Assembly (NCBI RefSeq): GCF_049243985.1
Contig: NC_135384.1
Coordinates: 15,372,501-15,436,500, forward strand
DNA from: Paroedura picta
Taxonomy: Eukaryota; Chordata; Lepidosauria; Squamata; Gekkonidae
DNA length: 64,000 bases
Direction: 5' to 3'
The position numbers and the translations under genes are program-made. Positions 9,745 to 21,698 of this stretch are shown here, one piece after another. The notes beneath the pieces were generated by a model. It had not been told where the DNA came from. It did no database searches and worked only from the letters and a program-made list of their open reading frames with translations. Positions within the stretch are counted from its first letter, which is position 1; the number at the start of each line of letters is the position of its first letter.

Positions 9745-10412
9745 ACTCCTTGTGTGTCAACTTACTATACTGAATTTGGCAAATGTATGCTTCCATACAG
9801 GCATCCCTCTATTTGGGGTATCTCTCTCTACGGAGGCACAGGTCACAAGAGTAGCATTGCTGGAATTCTACCACCTATGCCAAGCCAACATACTGCACTG
9901 GCTACTAGTCGAATTCCAGACTTAAGGCAATATGTGGTCTGGGCCCAATGTACCTGATGAAATGCCTTACTGTCTATACCCTTCAAAGAGCTTTATACAC
10001 TGCCACCTCTAACTTGCTGGTGATCCCTGGCCCCAAGTAAGCTCATTTGACTTCAAGGCCAGAACTTTCTTTGTCCTGGCCCCCACTTGGTGGAATGCTC
10101 CCAGAGAAGATCAGAGCCCTGCCAGAGCTAGAACAATTCCAGAGGCCTGCAAAAGGGAGCTCTTCTGCCAGGCATTTAGTTGATGTTGACCAAGCTGAGA
10201 TCATCTAGTGGGGCCCCGGAACCCCTCCCCTTGAAGCAAACATCCTGAACTGACCAACCATGGGATTGTTAACATATTGGTGTTAAACACTGTTATTTCT
10301 GTTATCACAGTTATTATTGTTACTTATTCGACATGGTTACCGAGTTATGTTGTACTGTTCCATGTTCTCCCATGTTCCATGTAAACAATCCTGAGCTGCA
10401 GGGGAGGGCAAT
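9745..10412 (+). mobile_element. L2-type LINE fragment, 3' part
   Basis: It continues the L2 element of 8437: decayed C-terminal protein sequence (FVLAPTWWNAP, KRELFCQAF) followed by a 3' untranslated region that ends in an AATCCTGAGCTGCAGGGGAGGGC-like motif, typical of L2 tails, and then runs into a simple repeat. Many stops are present, so this is an old dead copy. Confidence 0.75.
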
Positions 10413-10490
10413 ATTCATTCATTCATTCATTCATTCATTCATTCATTCATTCATTCATTCATTCATTCATTCATTCATTCATTCATTCAT
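10413..10490. repeat. (ATTC)n microsatellite, about 19 units
   Basis: 78 bases of perfect ATTC repeats. They lie directly at the 3' end of one L2 fragment and at the 3' end of an opposing L2-like fragment, so they probably grew from a LINE tail. Confidence 0.95.
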
Positions 10491-10945
10491 AATTGAATGT
10501 ATAGACTGCCACTCCCAGCCCAACTGGCTCATAGTGGTTTACATAAAATAGAAAAACAGCATAAAGCCTGATATCATCGATGGCAGCAAAAAAAAATAAA
10601 ATAAAATTGAAGAACTCTATTGTACAATCCTTAGTCCTTCTAATCCTTCTACTGGCAGTCACTATTGCCATGATAACTGACCGCAGGTGATAGATGGCCT
10701 GCGGAGGGAGTACAAATTATAAAAGTGGGGGTATAGATTGTAAAGTGGGGGGGAGGGACCCGATCTTATTACCTAGGCCTCAACCAACGCCTGGTGGAAG
10801 AGCCCTATTTTTCAGAACCCAGAGAGCTCTGTCAGAGCCCTCAGCTCTTCCAGGAGCTCATTCCACCAGGTTGGGGCCATGAACAAAAGTGCCCTGGTTC
10901 TGGTCGAGGCCAGGGACACTATCCAAGGACCCAGGACAACTTCTG
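10491..10945 (-). mobile_element. L2-like LINE 3' fragment, opposite orientation
   Basis: On the minus strand the 10790-10940 part reads like the end of an L2 protein (an APTWWNEL-type stretch, here GPNLVE*), and 10500-10550 looks like the 3' untranslated end (TAAACCACTATGAGCC). It faces the previous fragment tail to tail across the ATTC repeat. It is decayed and partial. Confidence 0.55.
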
Positions 10946-11029
10946 GATATTTCTGGATGTCTTTGTGATGCTGTTTACTAATTTACTACTCATTTACTCT
11001 CTCCTTATATCTGTATTACTATTATTCTT

Positions 11030-11162
11030 GTTTCATTGTCTGAGGAAGCATGCCTGCACATGAAAGCTCACAACTTGAATAAAGCTTTATTGGTCTTAAA
11101 GGTGCCATTGGTCTCAGACGATGTTCAGCTACTTCAGAACAACATGGCTACCCACCTTATAT
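11030..11162 (+). repeat. Interspersed repeat with hammerhead-like core
   Basis: CTGAGGA (11040-11046), a potential hairpin, GAAAGC, then CTTGAATAAAGCTTTATTGG and GGTCTTAAAGGTGCCA, ending with AACATGGCTACCCACC. The same family appears reversed and better preserved at 63219-63312. The CTGAGGA...GAAA arrangement is that of hammerhead-type motifs in Penelope-like elements; the family itself I cannot name with certainty. Confidence 0.55.
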
Positions 11163-12238
11163 GTATTGTAATAAGGTATTTTAAAATGTCAATTACTCTT
11201 CCTGATGTCTTCACATTCCAACTAAAACTTAGAATAAGATTGACCACTCATGTAGGGCTCATTTGGGAAAAAATCTTTAGACCAATATTTCTTTTTAAAA
11301 ACCCAATTTAAATCCTTTGCAAGCTAACTACAATGTAATCAATATCATTGTCCAGTAGTTTAGTAATATGGGGTTGGAACCAACAGAAATAAAAAGAGGG
11401 AGAACAAATCCCCTTTGGCCTTCAAAACAGCTGTGCTTGAAACTATAGAACCTATGTGTTAAAAAACAATGCAAGACTAGAGTCTGCAGCTAAGGTGGTT
11501 GAGTAGAAAACCTTACAGCAGGGTGGAAAACTTTTTAGAATCCAACCTATGGCTTTGTGTACATAGATAATGGATTTGAGGTGCAAGGAGTTAAACATGT
11601 AGAAGGTATTAATTATGCTGAGGACGGCTTGTTATTAAAAATATTAAGCCAAAGGACTCTTGTGCAGCATTGTAATTCCTTTCTGATTTATTTCACTCAG
11701 TTGCACCACCTCAGGACAAAAGTATCTGTGCAGTCATGGTATGAACTTCATTGAAACAATCAGCTTTCTTTCTAGGGATCAGCTGTCTCAAGCCACATAA
11801 GGGAGTTAACTGGAATGTATTGAGTTAATTTGCCATTTAAGTGAGCATGCTAGTCCTTTGTTCCTCTATAGTTGAATGTAGTCAAGACATCCAAACTTAG
11901 TGAAATCCCATGATTATTGTTCTACTTAAAACAATTGTCCAGGTTAGTGCATATATATGCATGAACTTCCAAACAAACTGTATTACGTTCGCAACATGAT
12001 CAATATTGCAAAAGTAAGTGGAATTCTTATTTTTTCAGCTGTAGTCTGTTATGTCGTAGCATGTTTGATTATAAGTGCTGTGGTGTGTTAACAACAAACA
12101 AAATGGACAGAAGGTATATTTTACAATGTTAAAGCAAAGCTGATCAAGTTAGGGCAGTGTCTGGTGAGACGGCACTTGTGTATGTCCTTGGAGTTCCAAT
12201 GAAAAAGTGTAATAAATAAAACCAGCCAGCTTTTTTGC
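11163..12238. other. Intergenic DNA, nothing recognised
   Basis: AT-rich sequence with only short open frames. I see no repeat, gene fragment or RNA gene that I can support. Confidence 0.5.
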
Positions 12239-12569
12239 TCAGTTTGGTGTAGTGGTTAGGAGTGCGGACTTCTAATCTGGCATGCCGGGTTCGATTCTGC
12301 GCTCCCCCACATGCAACCAGCTGGGTGAACTTGGGCTCGCCACGGCACTGATAAAACTGTCCTGACCGGGCAGTGATATCAGCGCTCTCTCAGCCTCACC
12401 CACCCCACAGGGTGTCTGTTGTGGGGAGAGGAATGGGAAGGCAACTGTAAGCCTCTTTGAGCCTCCTGCAGGTAGAGAAAAGTGGTATATAAGAACCAAC
12501 TCTTCTTCTTCTTCTTCTTCTTCTTCTTCTTCTTCTTCTTCTTCTTCTTCTTCTTCTTCTTCTTCTTCT
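12239..12569 (+). mobile_element. tRNA-derived SINE with (TTC)n tail
   Basis: The head has box A (TGGTGTAGTGGTTAGGAG) and box B (GGGTTCGATTCTG) of a tRNA promoter. The body includes GGGTGTCTGTTGTGGGGAG and ends TATAAGAACCAACTC, followed by about 22 TTC units (12502-12569). Other copies are at 32583, 40853 (reversed), 47990 and 56178. Long glutamate or arginine frames on the minus strand are artefacts of the TTC tract. Confidence 0.85.
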
Positions 12570-14952
12570 ATCTTTCCCAAATCCCCTTGTAGGCTTCATC
12601 TAATGTGATTAAACAGTGAAAATTCAACAGTGTTCAGAATAACATTTGTTGGTCTGAAGGCGCCCCTCCCTCCCTAGGAGATCAAAGACATCTGGATCCA
12701 AGCCAATATTTGGATGATTGTCGATGCACATTTCTGGTCATCAACACAATATTTTGGCAATTGTATTAGTTACAGTCTGTCAATACAGGATCTGAAATCA
12801 TGCTCTGAAGTTTGTATGTTAACCATAGTTGGTCTCGTTTTACATGATATGTGAAGAAAAGTATTCTGTCTTAATTTTACAAGAGTCCTAGAAAGAGTTG
12901 ACAAGACCTTGGAGGACATGAAGGGCAATTCTTCGTAGGTCTCCCTTGTTTTGAGAATTTCTCCAGTTACAGAGGGACAAGATAGAACAACCCCAGCACT
13001 TATTGAGACACACCAGGATCGGATTGATCCTTTGGTACTCAAATCCCAATTTTACAAATTAACCATTTAAAAAATAAACTATGTTTTTAAGTCTGGACCA
13101 AGCTAATTTTAAAGTTGTTGATTTTTAAATACAGTCTTTGTCTCTTCAATTTTTCCTCCTCCAAACTTCTTCATATTCTATGAAAATGACAATATACATT
13201 TTGCTGTATTAAATTTAACATATTTTTGATCACAAAATACTAAAGGATGAGATTCAGTGATTTTTATCCCAGTCCCAGTGATTTTAATGAGAGAGATTGA
13301 CAGTGAAATCCTAAGCATCTTTTGAAATCCACTGAAACTATTTTGGTTGGTTGGTTTACTTGTTTTTGTTTGTTTGTTTATTTATAGCATTGTTATGATT
13401 TATACTCTCACAGTAAGACTAACAATTAAAAACCCTACATTTTCTTGGGTACATTGTCCTAAAATTTGGTTAGCTCTAGAATTACCACTCTGCTGCTTTG
13501 TTCTCTAAGAAAGTCTTTTCTTCTTCTTTGGCCTTGTGACTACAGGTGCCGGTTATGTCTTTCCACTTGGACAAGGGGGTGTCATCTGGAATGTTTTTGA
13601 ACCCAAAAGGGTGAGCAGGGGAAGACCAGGGATTGGAGGTTAAAACAGAATAATGGATTCTGGGAAGGCAGTTTTAGCAAAGACCTTAGAGATGTTCGAT
13701 TCATTGTACCTTCAATAAAAACATTTTCTCCAATGGGAGCAATTTGGCTGAGCTCTCAAAAATGGAAGTGGGGGAATCCTTTTATTAATGCTCTAGTTTT
13801 GCTCAACTTATTTTCTATTAGGCCAACTTGAAGTCCATGTACTTGGTTGAACATATTATTATTATGCCCTCTTTCGATATGTTCAGGAAAATGACATAAA
13901 GTTGGTGAGCAAGCTGGATAGAAAAAAGAGAACACATGTATTATCTGGGCAGAATGAATCTCATAGCTGCTAATTGCCACTTTTAAATCTGCTAATGCAT
14001 TATAATTTGTTCAAGTCATCTCAATTTGCAAATCCACAAATGCTAAACATCTAGAACATCTCCAGATGTTAATGAAGAATCTTCATGCATGCATGCACAC
14101 ACTTAGAACCGAGAGTAAAGATCAGTGAATGAACCACAGAGTGCATCACCAAACTATGACTGTTACAAATGTAAGATTATATTATAATCACTGGATGTTT
14201 CATCAGCATTGTAGCTCTATACTTAAGGCCAAATACTTACAGCTGAGGTTGATAAATTCTCTCGGACAGAACTTTCTTGCACAAAAGCACAATAGATAAC
14301 ATGGATCTAAGATCAATGGTCTGACTCAATATGAGAGAGCATCATATACCACAAAGGAAGCTAATAAATGTTTTAAAGAAATACTAAATAAAATGTATTT
14401 GGCTTGCTAGGATCTATGACTCAGTGGAAGAGCCTCTGCTTTGTATGCTGGTTCAAAATGTGCAAGATCTGTAGTATACATGATTTAATAACATGAGATG
14501 AATCTCCTTCAGGAGTCATTGGTAGAGATGTACATTTAGCATAGTTAGATGAAGAACTTCCTGGATTTTTTAAATGCTCTCCTTCAGGTTACTGATTGGC
14601 TCATTGGAGACTTCCTGCTCCTCTGTCTACACTTCCTCCCTGGTTGCATTCAGAACATAACAGGAAGAATGGACAGGACAGCTAGATTGCTAGAACTCTT
14701 TGATCTCCTGTTTCTATACAAAGTGTATTTCTCTTCTAAATAAAATTATTTTGTTCTTTTAAGCAGCTTGGTGTTCTGCTGGCTCACATTTAAACCATGC
14801 CAACAGAAAATGGTCAGACTTGTTTTGTAATAAGGAAGGAATAGAAATGGGTTCTGGATTAAGACTGGGTTTCAGTAATTTTGTTATAATGCTCTCTGTT
14901 GTAACATTATGACAGTTTCATCTCTCTCATCTAGGAGAAACATACAGAAGAG
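12570..14952. other. Intergenic DNA upstream of the 15-kb OR
   Basis: Mostly unrecognised AT-rich DNA. There is a GTTT-rich patch at about 13340-13385, a GCATGCAT run near 14088, and a SINE-like scrap at about 14410-14455 (ACTCAGTGGAAGAGCCTCTG). At about 14590-14800 a stretch with AAATAAAATT followed by TTAAGCAGCTTGGTGTTCTG is reminiscent of an LTR 3' end, but this is weak. The OR's upstream exon, if any, is not identifiable. Confidence 0.4.
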
Positions 14953-15885
14953 ATGATGCATGAAAACAGTACCTCCATGACTGAGTTTGTCCTCCTCGGA
15001 ATCTCTAACCAATCTGAATTACAAGCCCTGTTTTTTACTGTTTTCTTGCTTATCTACCTCTTCATCCTGGCTGGGAATGCGCTTGTCTGTGTTGCCACTG
15101 TATTACATCATACCTTGCACACACCCATGTATTTCTTCCTTCAGAATTTGTCATTCTTAGATATCTGCTTTACGTCGGTGACGGTCCCCCGAATGCTTGT
15201 GAACCTTCTGTCAGAGAAGAAAACTATTTCCTTCCTAGGCTGTGCTATGCAGATGTTCTTCTACCTTTTCCTGGGAGCAGCTGTATGTTATCTTCTGGCA
15301 ATTATGTCATATGATCGTTATCTGGCAATTTGTCATCCTTTGCATTATATGAGGCTCATGACCAGGAAGGCCTGTTTATTGTTGGTCTCTGGATGTTGGG
15401 CCATTGGGTTGTTTGTATCTCTTGGGCAGACGCTGCTGATATTTACCCTCCCATTTTGTAGTCCTGAAATAATTAATCATTTTTTCTGCGATGTTCTTCC
15501 ACTGTTGAGGCTACACTGTGCAAACCCTTACATTAATGATACAGAGAGAATTCTCACTATTTTCCTAGTTCTCATCACCCCTTTCTTAATCATCTTGATT
15601 TCCTACATTCTAATCATTGTTGCTTTCTGGAAGGTTACCACAATGAATGGGAGGAAAAAGGCTCTGGGCACATGTTCCTCCCACCTGATCTCTGTGATTC
15701 TCTTCTATAGCACCGCTATGTTCACATACTTGAGGCCAAGTTCAAGTTATTCACCTACTGTAGACAAGCTCCTTTCTCTCACCTATACAGTGGCCCCTGC
15801 CTTCTTCAACCCTGTAATCTATAGTCTGCGGAACAAGCAGATGAAAGAGGCCCTGAGTAATGTGTTAGCCAAATGCAGAAGTTGA
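14953..15885 (+). CDS. Odorant receptor, class II, intact
   Basis: 310 residues, the usual OR length, one open exon. Seen: N-glycosylation site NST at residues 5-7; GN at 41-42 in TM1; LHTPMYFFL at 55-63; TM3 cysteine at 97; MSYDRYLAIC at 118-127; KALGTCSSHL before TM6; and NPVIYSLRNK in TM7. A pyrimidine tract ending CTAG (AG at 14933-14934) lies 18 bases before the ATG, a likely acceptor for an upstream non-coding exon. The second codon is also ATG, so translation may start there. It differs clearly from the other ORs in the window; by eye it is nearest OR10/OR6-type receptors. It would bind volatile odorants in cilia of olfactory neurons and signal through Golf. The ligand cannot be predicted. 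Confidence 0.95.
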   Translation: MMHENSTSMTEFVLLGISNQSELQALFFTVFLLIYLFILAGNALVCVATVLHHTLHTPMYFFLQNLSFLDICFTSVTVPRMLVNLLSEKKTISFLGCAMQMFFYLFLGAAVCYLLAIMSYDRYLAICHPLHYMRLMTRKACLLLVSGCWAIGLFVSLGQTLLIFTLPFCSPEIINHFFCDVLPLLRLHCANPYINDTERILTIFLVLITPFLIILISYILIIVAFWKVTTMNGRKKALGTCSSHLISVILFYSTAMFTYLRPSSSYSPTVDKLLSLTYTVAPAFFNPVIYSLRNKQMKEALSNVLAKCRS

Positions 15886-16264
15886 GTTGGTATATAGAGG
15901 ATCCATTTTGATTCACTTAAAACATTCAGCTGTGCGAATTTCCCTTTCTTAGGTGAAAATCTTACGTTTTAAACACATGATTTTCTCTTTCTTCCCCTGA
16001 GATATGGTAGCAGTAAATCACATTTAGGTGCGGCCCAGAATTATAACTGATGACTCTAAAGAAAATGGCTGATTTGGAAGTTGGATTCAATGGCTTTGCA
16101 TTATATTGCTGGCCTCAATTCCTTCCCCAAAGCTTGCTCTTTGCCCCCAAATGTCCAAAAATGTTATAACCTGGAGTTATACCATCCCCGAGCAGAAGAA
16201 AACTTGAGAATGAGCAGAAACTTTTGATTCAACCCCATCATTTGCATATGAGTATTCCAGAAGA
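15886..16264. other. Intergenic DNA after the OR
   Basis: Downstream flank of the OR. No polyadenylation site is convincing and no repeat is recognised, except an A/G-rich run at about 16255-16290 that leads into the SINE. Confidence 0.4.
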
Positions 16265-16551
16265 AAAAGGAAAAGAGAAAAAGAAAAAGGTGGTAAAGCA
16301 GCCAACATGCTGGCTGAAGCTCTGACCATGAGGCTGGGTGTTCGATCCCAGCAGCCGGCTCAAAGTTGACTCAGCCTTCCATCCTTCCGAGGTGGAAATG
16401 AGTACCCAGCTTGCTGGGGGGTAAAATGGTAATGACTGGGGAAGGGAATGGCAAACCACCCCATATTGAGTCTGCCAAGAAAACGCTAGAAGGCATCACC
16501 CCAAGGGTCAGACATGACTTGGTGCTTGCACAGGGGATACCTTTACCTTTA
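16265..16551 (+). mobile_element. Sauria-type SINE copy
   Basis: It contains GGTAAAGCAGCC, a box-B-like GTTCGATCCCAGCAGCC, the body shared with 9119-9403, and the CTTTACCTTT tail. The tRNA head is shortened at its 5' end and replaced by an A/G-rich run. ATTCCAGAAGAA before and ATTCCACAAGAA after look like a diverged target duplication. Confidence 0.75.
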
Positions 16552-18089
16552 TTCCACAAGAAGATCTGGTAGTCAAAAAGAACTGGATCACCATGGTGAG
16601 ATGACAGTGAAAACTAAAGGCAAAATCATATGATTCCATAGAATGAGGTTGTAGAAGGCTTCGAAGTTTATGCTTCCCCTTTCCTGTCTGGAAAACATAT
16701 TTAATAAAATGAGTGTTTTACAAGAATGTAAATTTTTGCCATATTTCTATTAAAATCAATTTACTCAAAATGAATGTGAATAGTTTGTGCCTCTGGGGGG
16801 GGGGGGGTGACTGCTTTGGAGGGTAGACACTGGCCCACTGAGATTCCTCCCCTCCCCAAACATGGTTCTTCCCAGGGTCAACCTCCAAATCTCTAGGAAA
16901 TTCCCAATCCAGAGTTGTTAACCTTAATTTATATGAATCCATTAAGATAGGTAGATGATTACTGTGGATTCAAAGTCAGGAATTTTGGCCAGTACTCTGA
17001 AGATGAATGAGGCACACCTCTTGACTATAAGGAGGGGTGGGGCAGAGACAAGACAACTGCAAATCTCATAAGTAATTGCCAGTTGGATGGGATGTACATT
17101 GCCCTTTAAAGAGAAGCCTTCTCTGGCCAAATGAACTACTTTACCTTTCCAAAGATTAGACAAAGTTGCTTAGAAAGTGGGGGGAGGGGGGACCAGCAAA
17201 GAGTACTACTTTAAGCAGTGAATAGGGCAGAGAAAAACTGAAGACTGGAAGGATCCTGGACCTAAGTTGAGACAGGATGAAACTTACTAAATACAGAAAA
17301 GAAAAGTTTGTGTTACAATTTTGAAATGGGAAGATTGAGTGATGAGACTTCCATTTCAAAGTCTGTTGACATCTTTAAGTACCTCTGCAATGACTTCTTA
17401 TGTTTGTTCAGCATTAGAACTTCTCTGGGATGTGATAGCTTGAAACCAGGGTCAGGCGACAAAGTTAAAATAGCTTTAGTGATCTGCCCCTTCAGAGCAA
17501 TAACTCATTAATACAAGTGCCTTCAGCATTAAGATACATTAAGAGACAGACACATGAAGATCGGAAATTTAACTACACCTGGGGAAAATTTAGTGATAAA
17601 GCAAAAGTAGATGGTGCCACCATATGTATAAAAAAGTCAGCCTCTTATGACAGAGACCACCACTGCAGGTCTCTTGCAGGTCTTTATCTCAATTTAATAG
17701 TTCTGAAAATCCATAAATCCTAGACTAAACTGCATTAGTCCATCAACAAAACCTTCAGGAGCTTTCAGGAGCACTGATGATGATGGTGAGGGTTTAAGCA
17801 TAATGCATTGCTGGATTCAGAGTCAATCATATTTCCAGCACAACTTTATGGAATGGGTCCTACACACCATCTCTCTAGAACAAAATATGGCTCAGAACAT
17901 CTCTTTACAAAGGAAAATGAAAGAATCAAGTTAATGTATATGGAAGGGGTAAGTAGGGTGCTATAATATTGAAAGTAAGGATGGCTTAAGACATTTGGGT
18001 GGCTAAAGGGCTTCATGGGGTTTGGAATGATATAACAGTTCAGTTGACTGGCAGGAAAACATTTTGTCCCAAGAAAGACGCGACAACCA
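16552..18089. other. Intergenic DNA, little recognised
   Basis: No gene seen. At 16790-16920 is a G-run and a stretch (CCCTCCCCAAACATGG, CTCCAAATCTCTAGG) resembling the repeat family of 22865 and 58705, reversed and decayed. The rest is unassigned. Confidence 0.4.
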
Positions 18090-18245
18090 TATTTGACATT
18101 AAAAGTGGCCACAGCTTTATTTCTCACGCCCTCCGGAGGGTTGGACTGGCACATGGGATTCCTGAAACCCCACAGTCATCCTGGTCTTCCATACCCAGGG
18201 TCGGTTTGTGTCCTGGAACCCACATCATTTCCAGCTGAGAGAGGT
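18090..18245 (-). repeat. LTR-like repeat remnant
   Basis: AGTGGCCACAGCTTTATTT followed by a CC-rich segment with GGACTGGCAC, matching in outline the families at 44090, 51185, 52215 and 59175. Read on the minus strand it has AATAAAGCTGTGGCC, a polyadenylation-signal context as in LTRs. Old and short. Confidence 0.4.
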
Positions 18246-19200
18246 GGTCCCTTGCCATTCATCCTCACATTAGACCTGTGAAGTAGATGATGATGGGAGG
18301 AGATTCTAAGATCACCCAGTAAACTTCCATGGGGATTTGAACCTGGATCCCCAGATCATAGTCAAAACCTCTAACCATTGATATATGAATATTGGTCCTA
18401 AAATAGTAGTGATTTGTCTATATTCCCATGACTTGTGATCGGTTTGGCTTAGTGATGGATCCATCCAGCCTTTTCACTCATGTCCTATCCCTCTTCTTAC
18501 TATAGTCCCCAAGGCTCATGGACTTTGTTGATGAGTTTCATGATCCACAGCATAGCTTTTTTGAGTGGACAAAAAGAACCTACTACCTAGCAGAAAATCT
18601 GGTTGAATCAAACCCATAAATGTATTTCATCTCAATTTGAAATTGATTTCAGGAAACAAATGTTCATCTCCAATTACAAAAAGGGATTAACAGAGTTGTT
18701 TAACTCAGTGTTAACCAGTACTCTGTCTACTACCCCCATCCTGGTCACATATGACTTTTGTTTATGAATCTACCATACCCATCAGGATAGCTTTTTGATC
18801 AATGGGAAAACTGGTTGTATCTCACTTCAGTTCAACATACAATTTCTTTCATTAATCATCATAAGAACTGAACCCATACAGCATTGCCAGAATGCAGGCC
18901 ATTCAAATAGCATTAATAAACACTGTTATAAATAAAGTGGTTTGCCCAAAACAGCTCAGGTCTGCCATTCTGGAAACATGGAATCTGAACCCAGAAGACC
19001 AGTTACAAAGTATAATCATACTACAATTTTCTCTACTCTGTGAATCCATTGTTTCAGAATGATGCAGAGAACAAGACAGGCAGGTTGGGAGGATTATTAG
19101 ATACATTTATTTTGGAGAAATTAGCTTGTCTAGCACTAAAAAAAAGGAACAAAAGTCAAAGGTTGTTTTGGATATCAAACTCTTTGTCCTCCAACTTTGA

Positions 19201-20154
19201 TCATCTAAAAGGTTTTCTCTCCCAAATTCTCTTAAGGGCACCTTTAACTTCTTTATTACGAAAGCTATAAATGATAGGGTTCAGTAAGGGGCTAACAATG
19301 GTGTAGAAAAGAGACAAATATTTGTCGCTGTTGGGTGAATAAGTGGAATTGGGCTTCAAGTACATAATGCAAGCGGAACCATAGAATAAAGTCACCACAA
19401 TGAGGTGTGATGTGCAAGTGGAGAAGGTCTTTTTACGGCCCTCAGAAGAAGAAATCCCCAGAATGGTGACAATAATACCAGTATAAGACATTAAGATTAG
19501 GATGAAAGGAAGAGCCACAAAAATCATAGTCATTACAAACACAGCAATTTCATTCCTAGAAGTGTCCCCACAAGCCAATTTCAGCAGTGGGGGGATGTCA
19601 CAAAAGAAGTGGTTTATCTCATTGGAACCACAAAAGGACATGGTAAATACCATACTGGTATGACCAAAGGACATTAAAAAGCCACTTAACCAAGATGCCA
19701 CAGCTAGACCCAGGCACACTTTCCTGCTCATGAGGACAGGGTAGTGGAGAGGCTTACAAATGGCAACATAACGATCGTAGGCCATTGAGGCCAACAGGAA
19801 ACACTCTGAGCCACCAAGAAAGAATGTAAAATAGGTCTGCACAGCACATCCTAGGAAGGAAATGGTCTTGTTCCCAGACAGAAGATTCTCAAGCATCTTG
19901 GGAACATTGACTGATGTATAACAGATCTCCAAGAAGGATAGATTCCTCAGGAAGAAATACATGGGTGTGTGAAGGGCAGGATTAATCAATGTGAGGAGAA
20001 TGATGATGAAATTTCCTGCCAGGGTAATGATATAGATGACCAGAAATGTAAAGAATAATGTACTTTGTAAGTTGGGTTCATTCGAAAGACCCAGAAGGAT
20101 GAATTCAGAGAGTTTTGTTCTATTCTGTAGTATCCGTCCTTTCTCTGTGAACAT
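19201..20154 (-). CDS. Odorant receptor, class II, intact (duplicate I)
   Basis: 317 residues from the chosen ATG at 20154-20152. A longer frame begins 8 codons earlier, but an acceptor-like tract ending TTTTCCAG lies one base before the chosen ATG, exactly as in the paralogues at 24467 and 62229, so the longer start would be intronic. Seen: NRT glycosylation site at residues 11-13, LHTPMYFFL, MAYDRYVAICKPLHYP, KKTFSTCTSHL, NPIIYSFRNKEV. The loop FFCDIPPLLKLACGD is typical of class II OR10/OR6-like receptors (subfamily by eye). It lies in a duplicated segment with 24467-25420, same strand. Confidence 0.94.
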   Translation of the reverse strand: MFTEKGRILQNRTKLSEFILLGLSNEPNLQSTLFFTFLVIYIITLAGNFIIILLTLINPALHTPMYFFLRNLSFLEICYTSVNVPKMLENLLSGNKTISFLGCAVQTYFTFFLGGSECFLLASMAYDRYVAICKPLHYPVLMSRKVCLGLAVASWLSGFLMSFGHTSMVFTMSFCGSNEINHFFCDIPPLLKLACGDTSRNEIAVFVMTMIFVALPFILILMSYTGIIVTILGISSSEGRKKTFSTCTSHLIVVTLFYGSACIMYLKPNSTYSPNSDKYLSLFYTIVSPLLNPIIYSFRNKEVKGALKRIWERKPFR

Positions 20155-20428
20155 TCTGGAAAACAAAAGGAGAAACATGTAAATCTAAGAATTAGAGCAA
20201 CAACAACGAAAAGCTTTTCGTTAGTTCCACTGATTTATCTGCTAATATGAAATGAAAGAGAAAAAGAAGGAAAGATTCCAGACAATCACCCAAAAAGTCT
20301 GTATCTAGTGTTATGGAAGTTACAAAGAAAAGGAATGAGGAAGTCAACAAGGCTGGGTGAATAGAAAAGAAGATTCATAAATTTAAAAAAAGGGGGGGAT
20401 AACTCCCTCAAAAATTGATACATTTCAG

Positions 20429-20548
20429 ATTGGGGAAGGCACTGGCAAACCACCCTGTATTGAGTCTGCCATGAAAACGCTGGAGGGCGTCACCCACATG
20501 TCAGACATGACTTGGTACTTGCACAGGGGATACCTTTACCTTTACCTT
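20429..20548 (+). mobile_element. 5'-truncated Sauria-type SINE
   Basis: Only the 3' 120 bases are present (GGGGAAGGCACTGGCAAACC to CTTTACCTT), flanked by an exact 9-bp target duplication ACATTTCAG at 20420-20428 and 20549-20557. The same insertion is in duplicate II at 25894, so it predates the duplication. Confidence 0.85.
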
Positions 20549-21698
20549 ACATTTCAGATAGACAAAAATGAATATTACTTTGAGTATTTAAATTGTGAAT
20601 GGACTACCAATGAATGTAGGCCACAATCATGACATTAAAGGAGGATTAAACAGATTCCTGGAAGATAAGTCCACCCCTAGCCATAATGACTAACGGGATC
20701 CTTCATGAAACCCCTAAATATCAGTAACACGAGGCAACATGAAGCAACCATGTTACTGGTTTGTTGGCCCTTCAGGGCAACTGGTCGATAACTGGGTGAC
20801 AGAAGATCTGAAACTGGTTTGGACAATAGTCTGATTCACCAGGGTTCTTAATGCTGCTATTGTGGAGAATGAGAGAATACAGATAGTACAGATAGTAATA
20901 TTGATAAAAGAGGTGGGTTGGCCAGTTTTTTAAACTTCTTTTGAACAAATTAAGAAGAAGACTATGGTCCATTAATGATAATGTTAAATGTTTACATACC
21001 TATCAAGCAGGATTCAAAGAGCCACTTCTACTAAATCTGTATACAAGTTCTAAAGCGAATGCTAATGGTATAATCCAGCAACTTTGAAAGTGTTAACTTC
21101 CATGAATTGCAATGGCAGAATCTAACAAGTGCTCAAAACGAGCTAACAAGATTTGATGGATTTTGGATATATTAAAATGCACAAACCCTGCCAAAAAATC
21201 CCTATGCATTCTAGAAATGCAGACAGTGGGCTCCTTCAGAAGGCCAGTTTTCATACTGTGTAATATTGTACTCTAAATCAAATCAAAATACCTTTATTGG
21301 CATTGTTAATGAAAACACGGACATATAGAAGTATAGTTTTAAAAAACATTCAAGCCAAGACTCAATTTTGCTATAAACGTTTAGCATATTTGAACAGAAT
21401 TGCATAGAAAAATCTGATGATGGCTTTGGATATCTGGGTATCTGAGTCAATCAATCAATGTTGAAGATAATATTGTACTTACTGAAGTCTCAGATGCTCA
21501 AGTACAGCCCTCTTCAATGCTGACTTGTCAGCTGCCCTGTTGATTTTAAAGTCACTTGCCTGAAAGGGAATGATTTTGATTCTAATTCCTGCCTGTTCAC
21601 CAGCCACAATGGAGAATGTTTTATCCTTCTGTGGTATCTCCTCTAGGAATTCCAGGAGCTAACAGTAAACAGATGCTTTACTGTTTTATTTCATCCAC

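Noticed and set aside
10413-10490. CRISPR-like or satellite array
   Set aside because: It is a simple 4-base microsatellite with no spacers; likewise the TTC tract.
12272-12599. Long acidic and arginine-rich frames on the minus strand
   Set aside because: They are read through the TTC microsatellite at the end of a SINE and change character in every frame; no protein domain.
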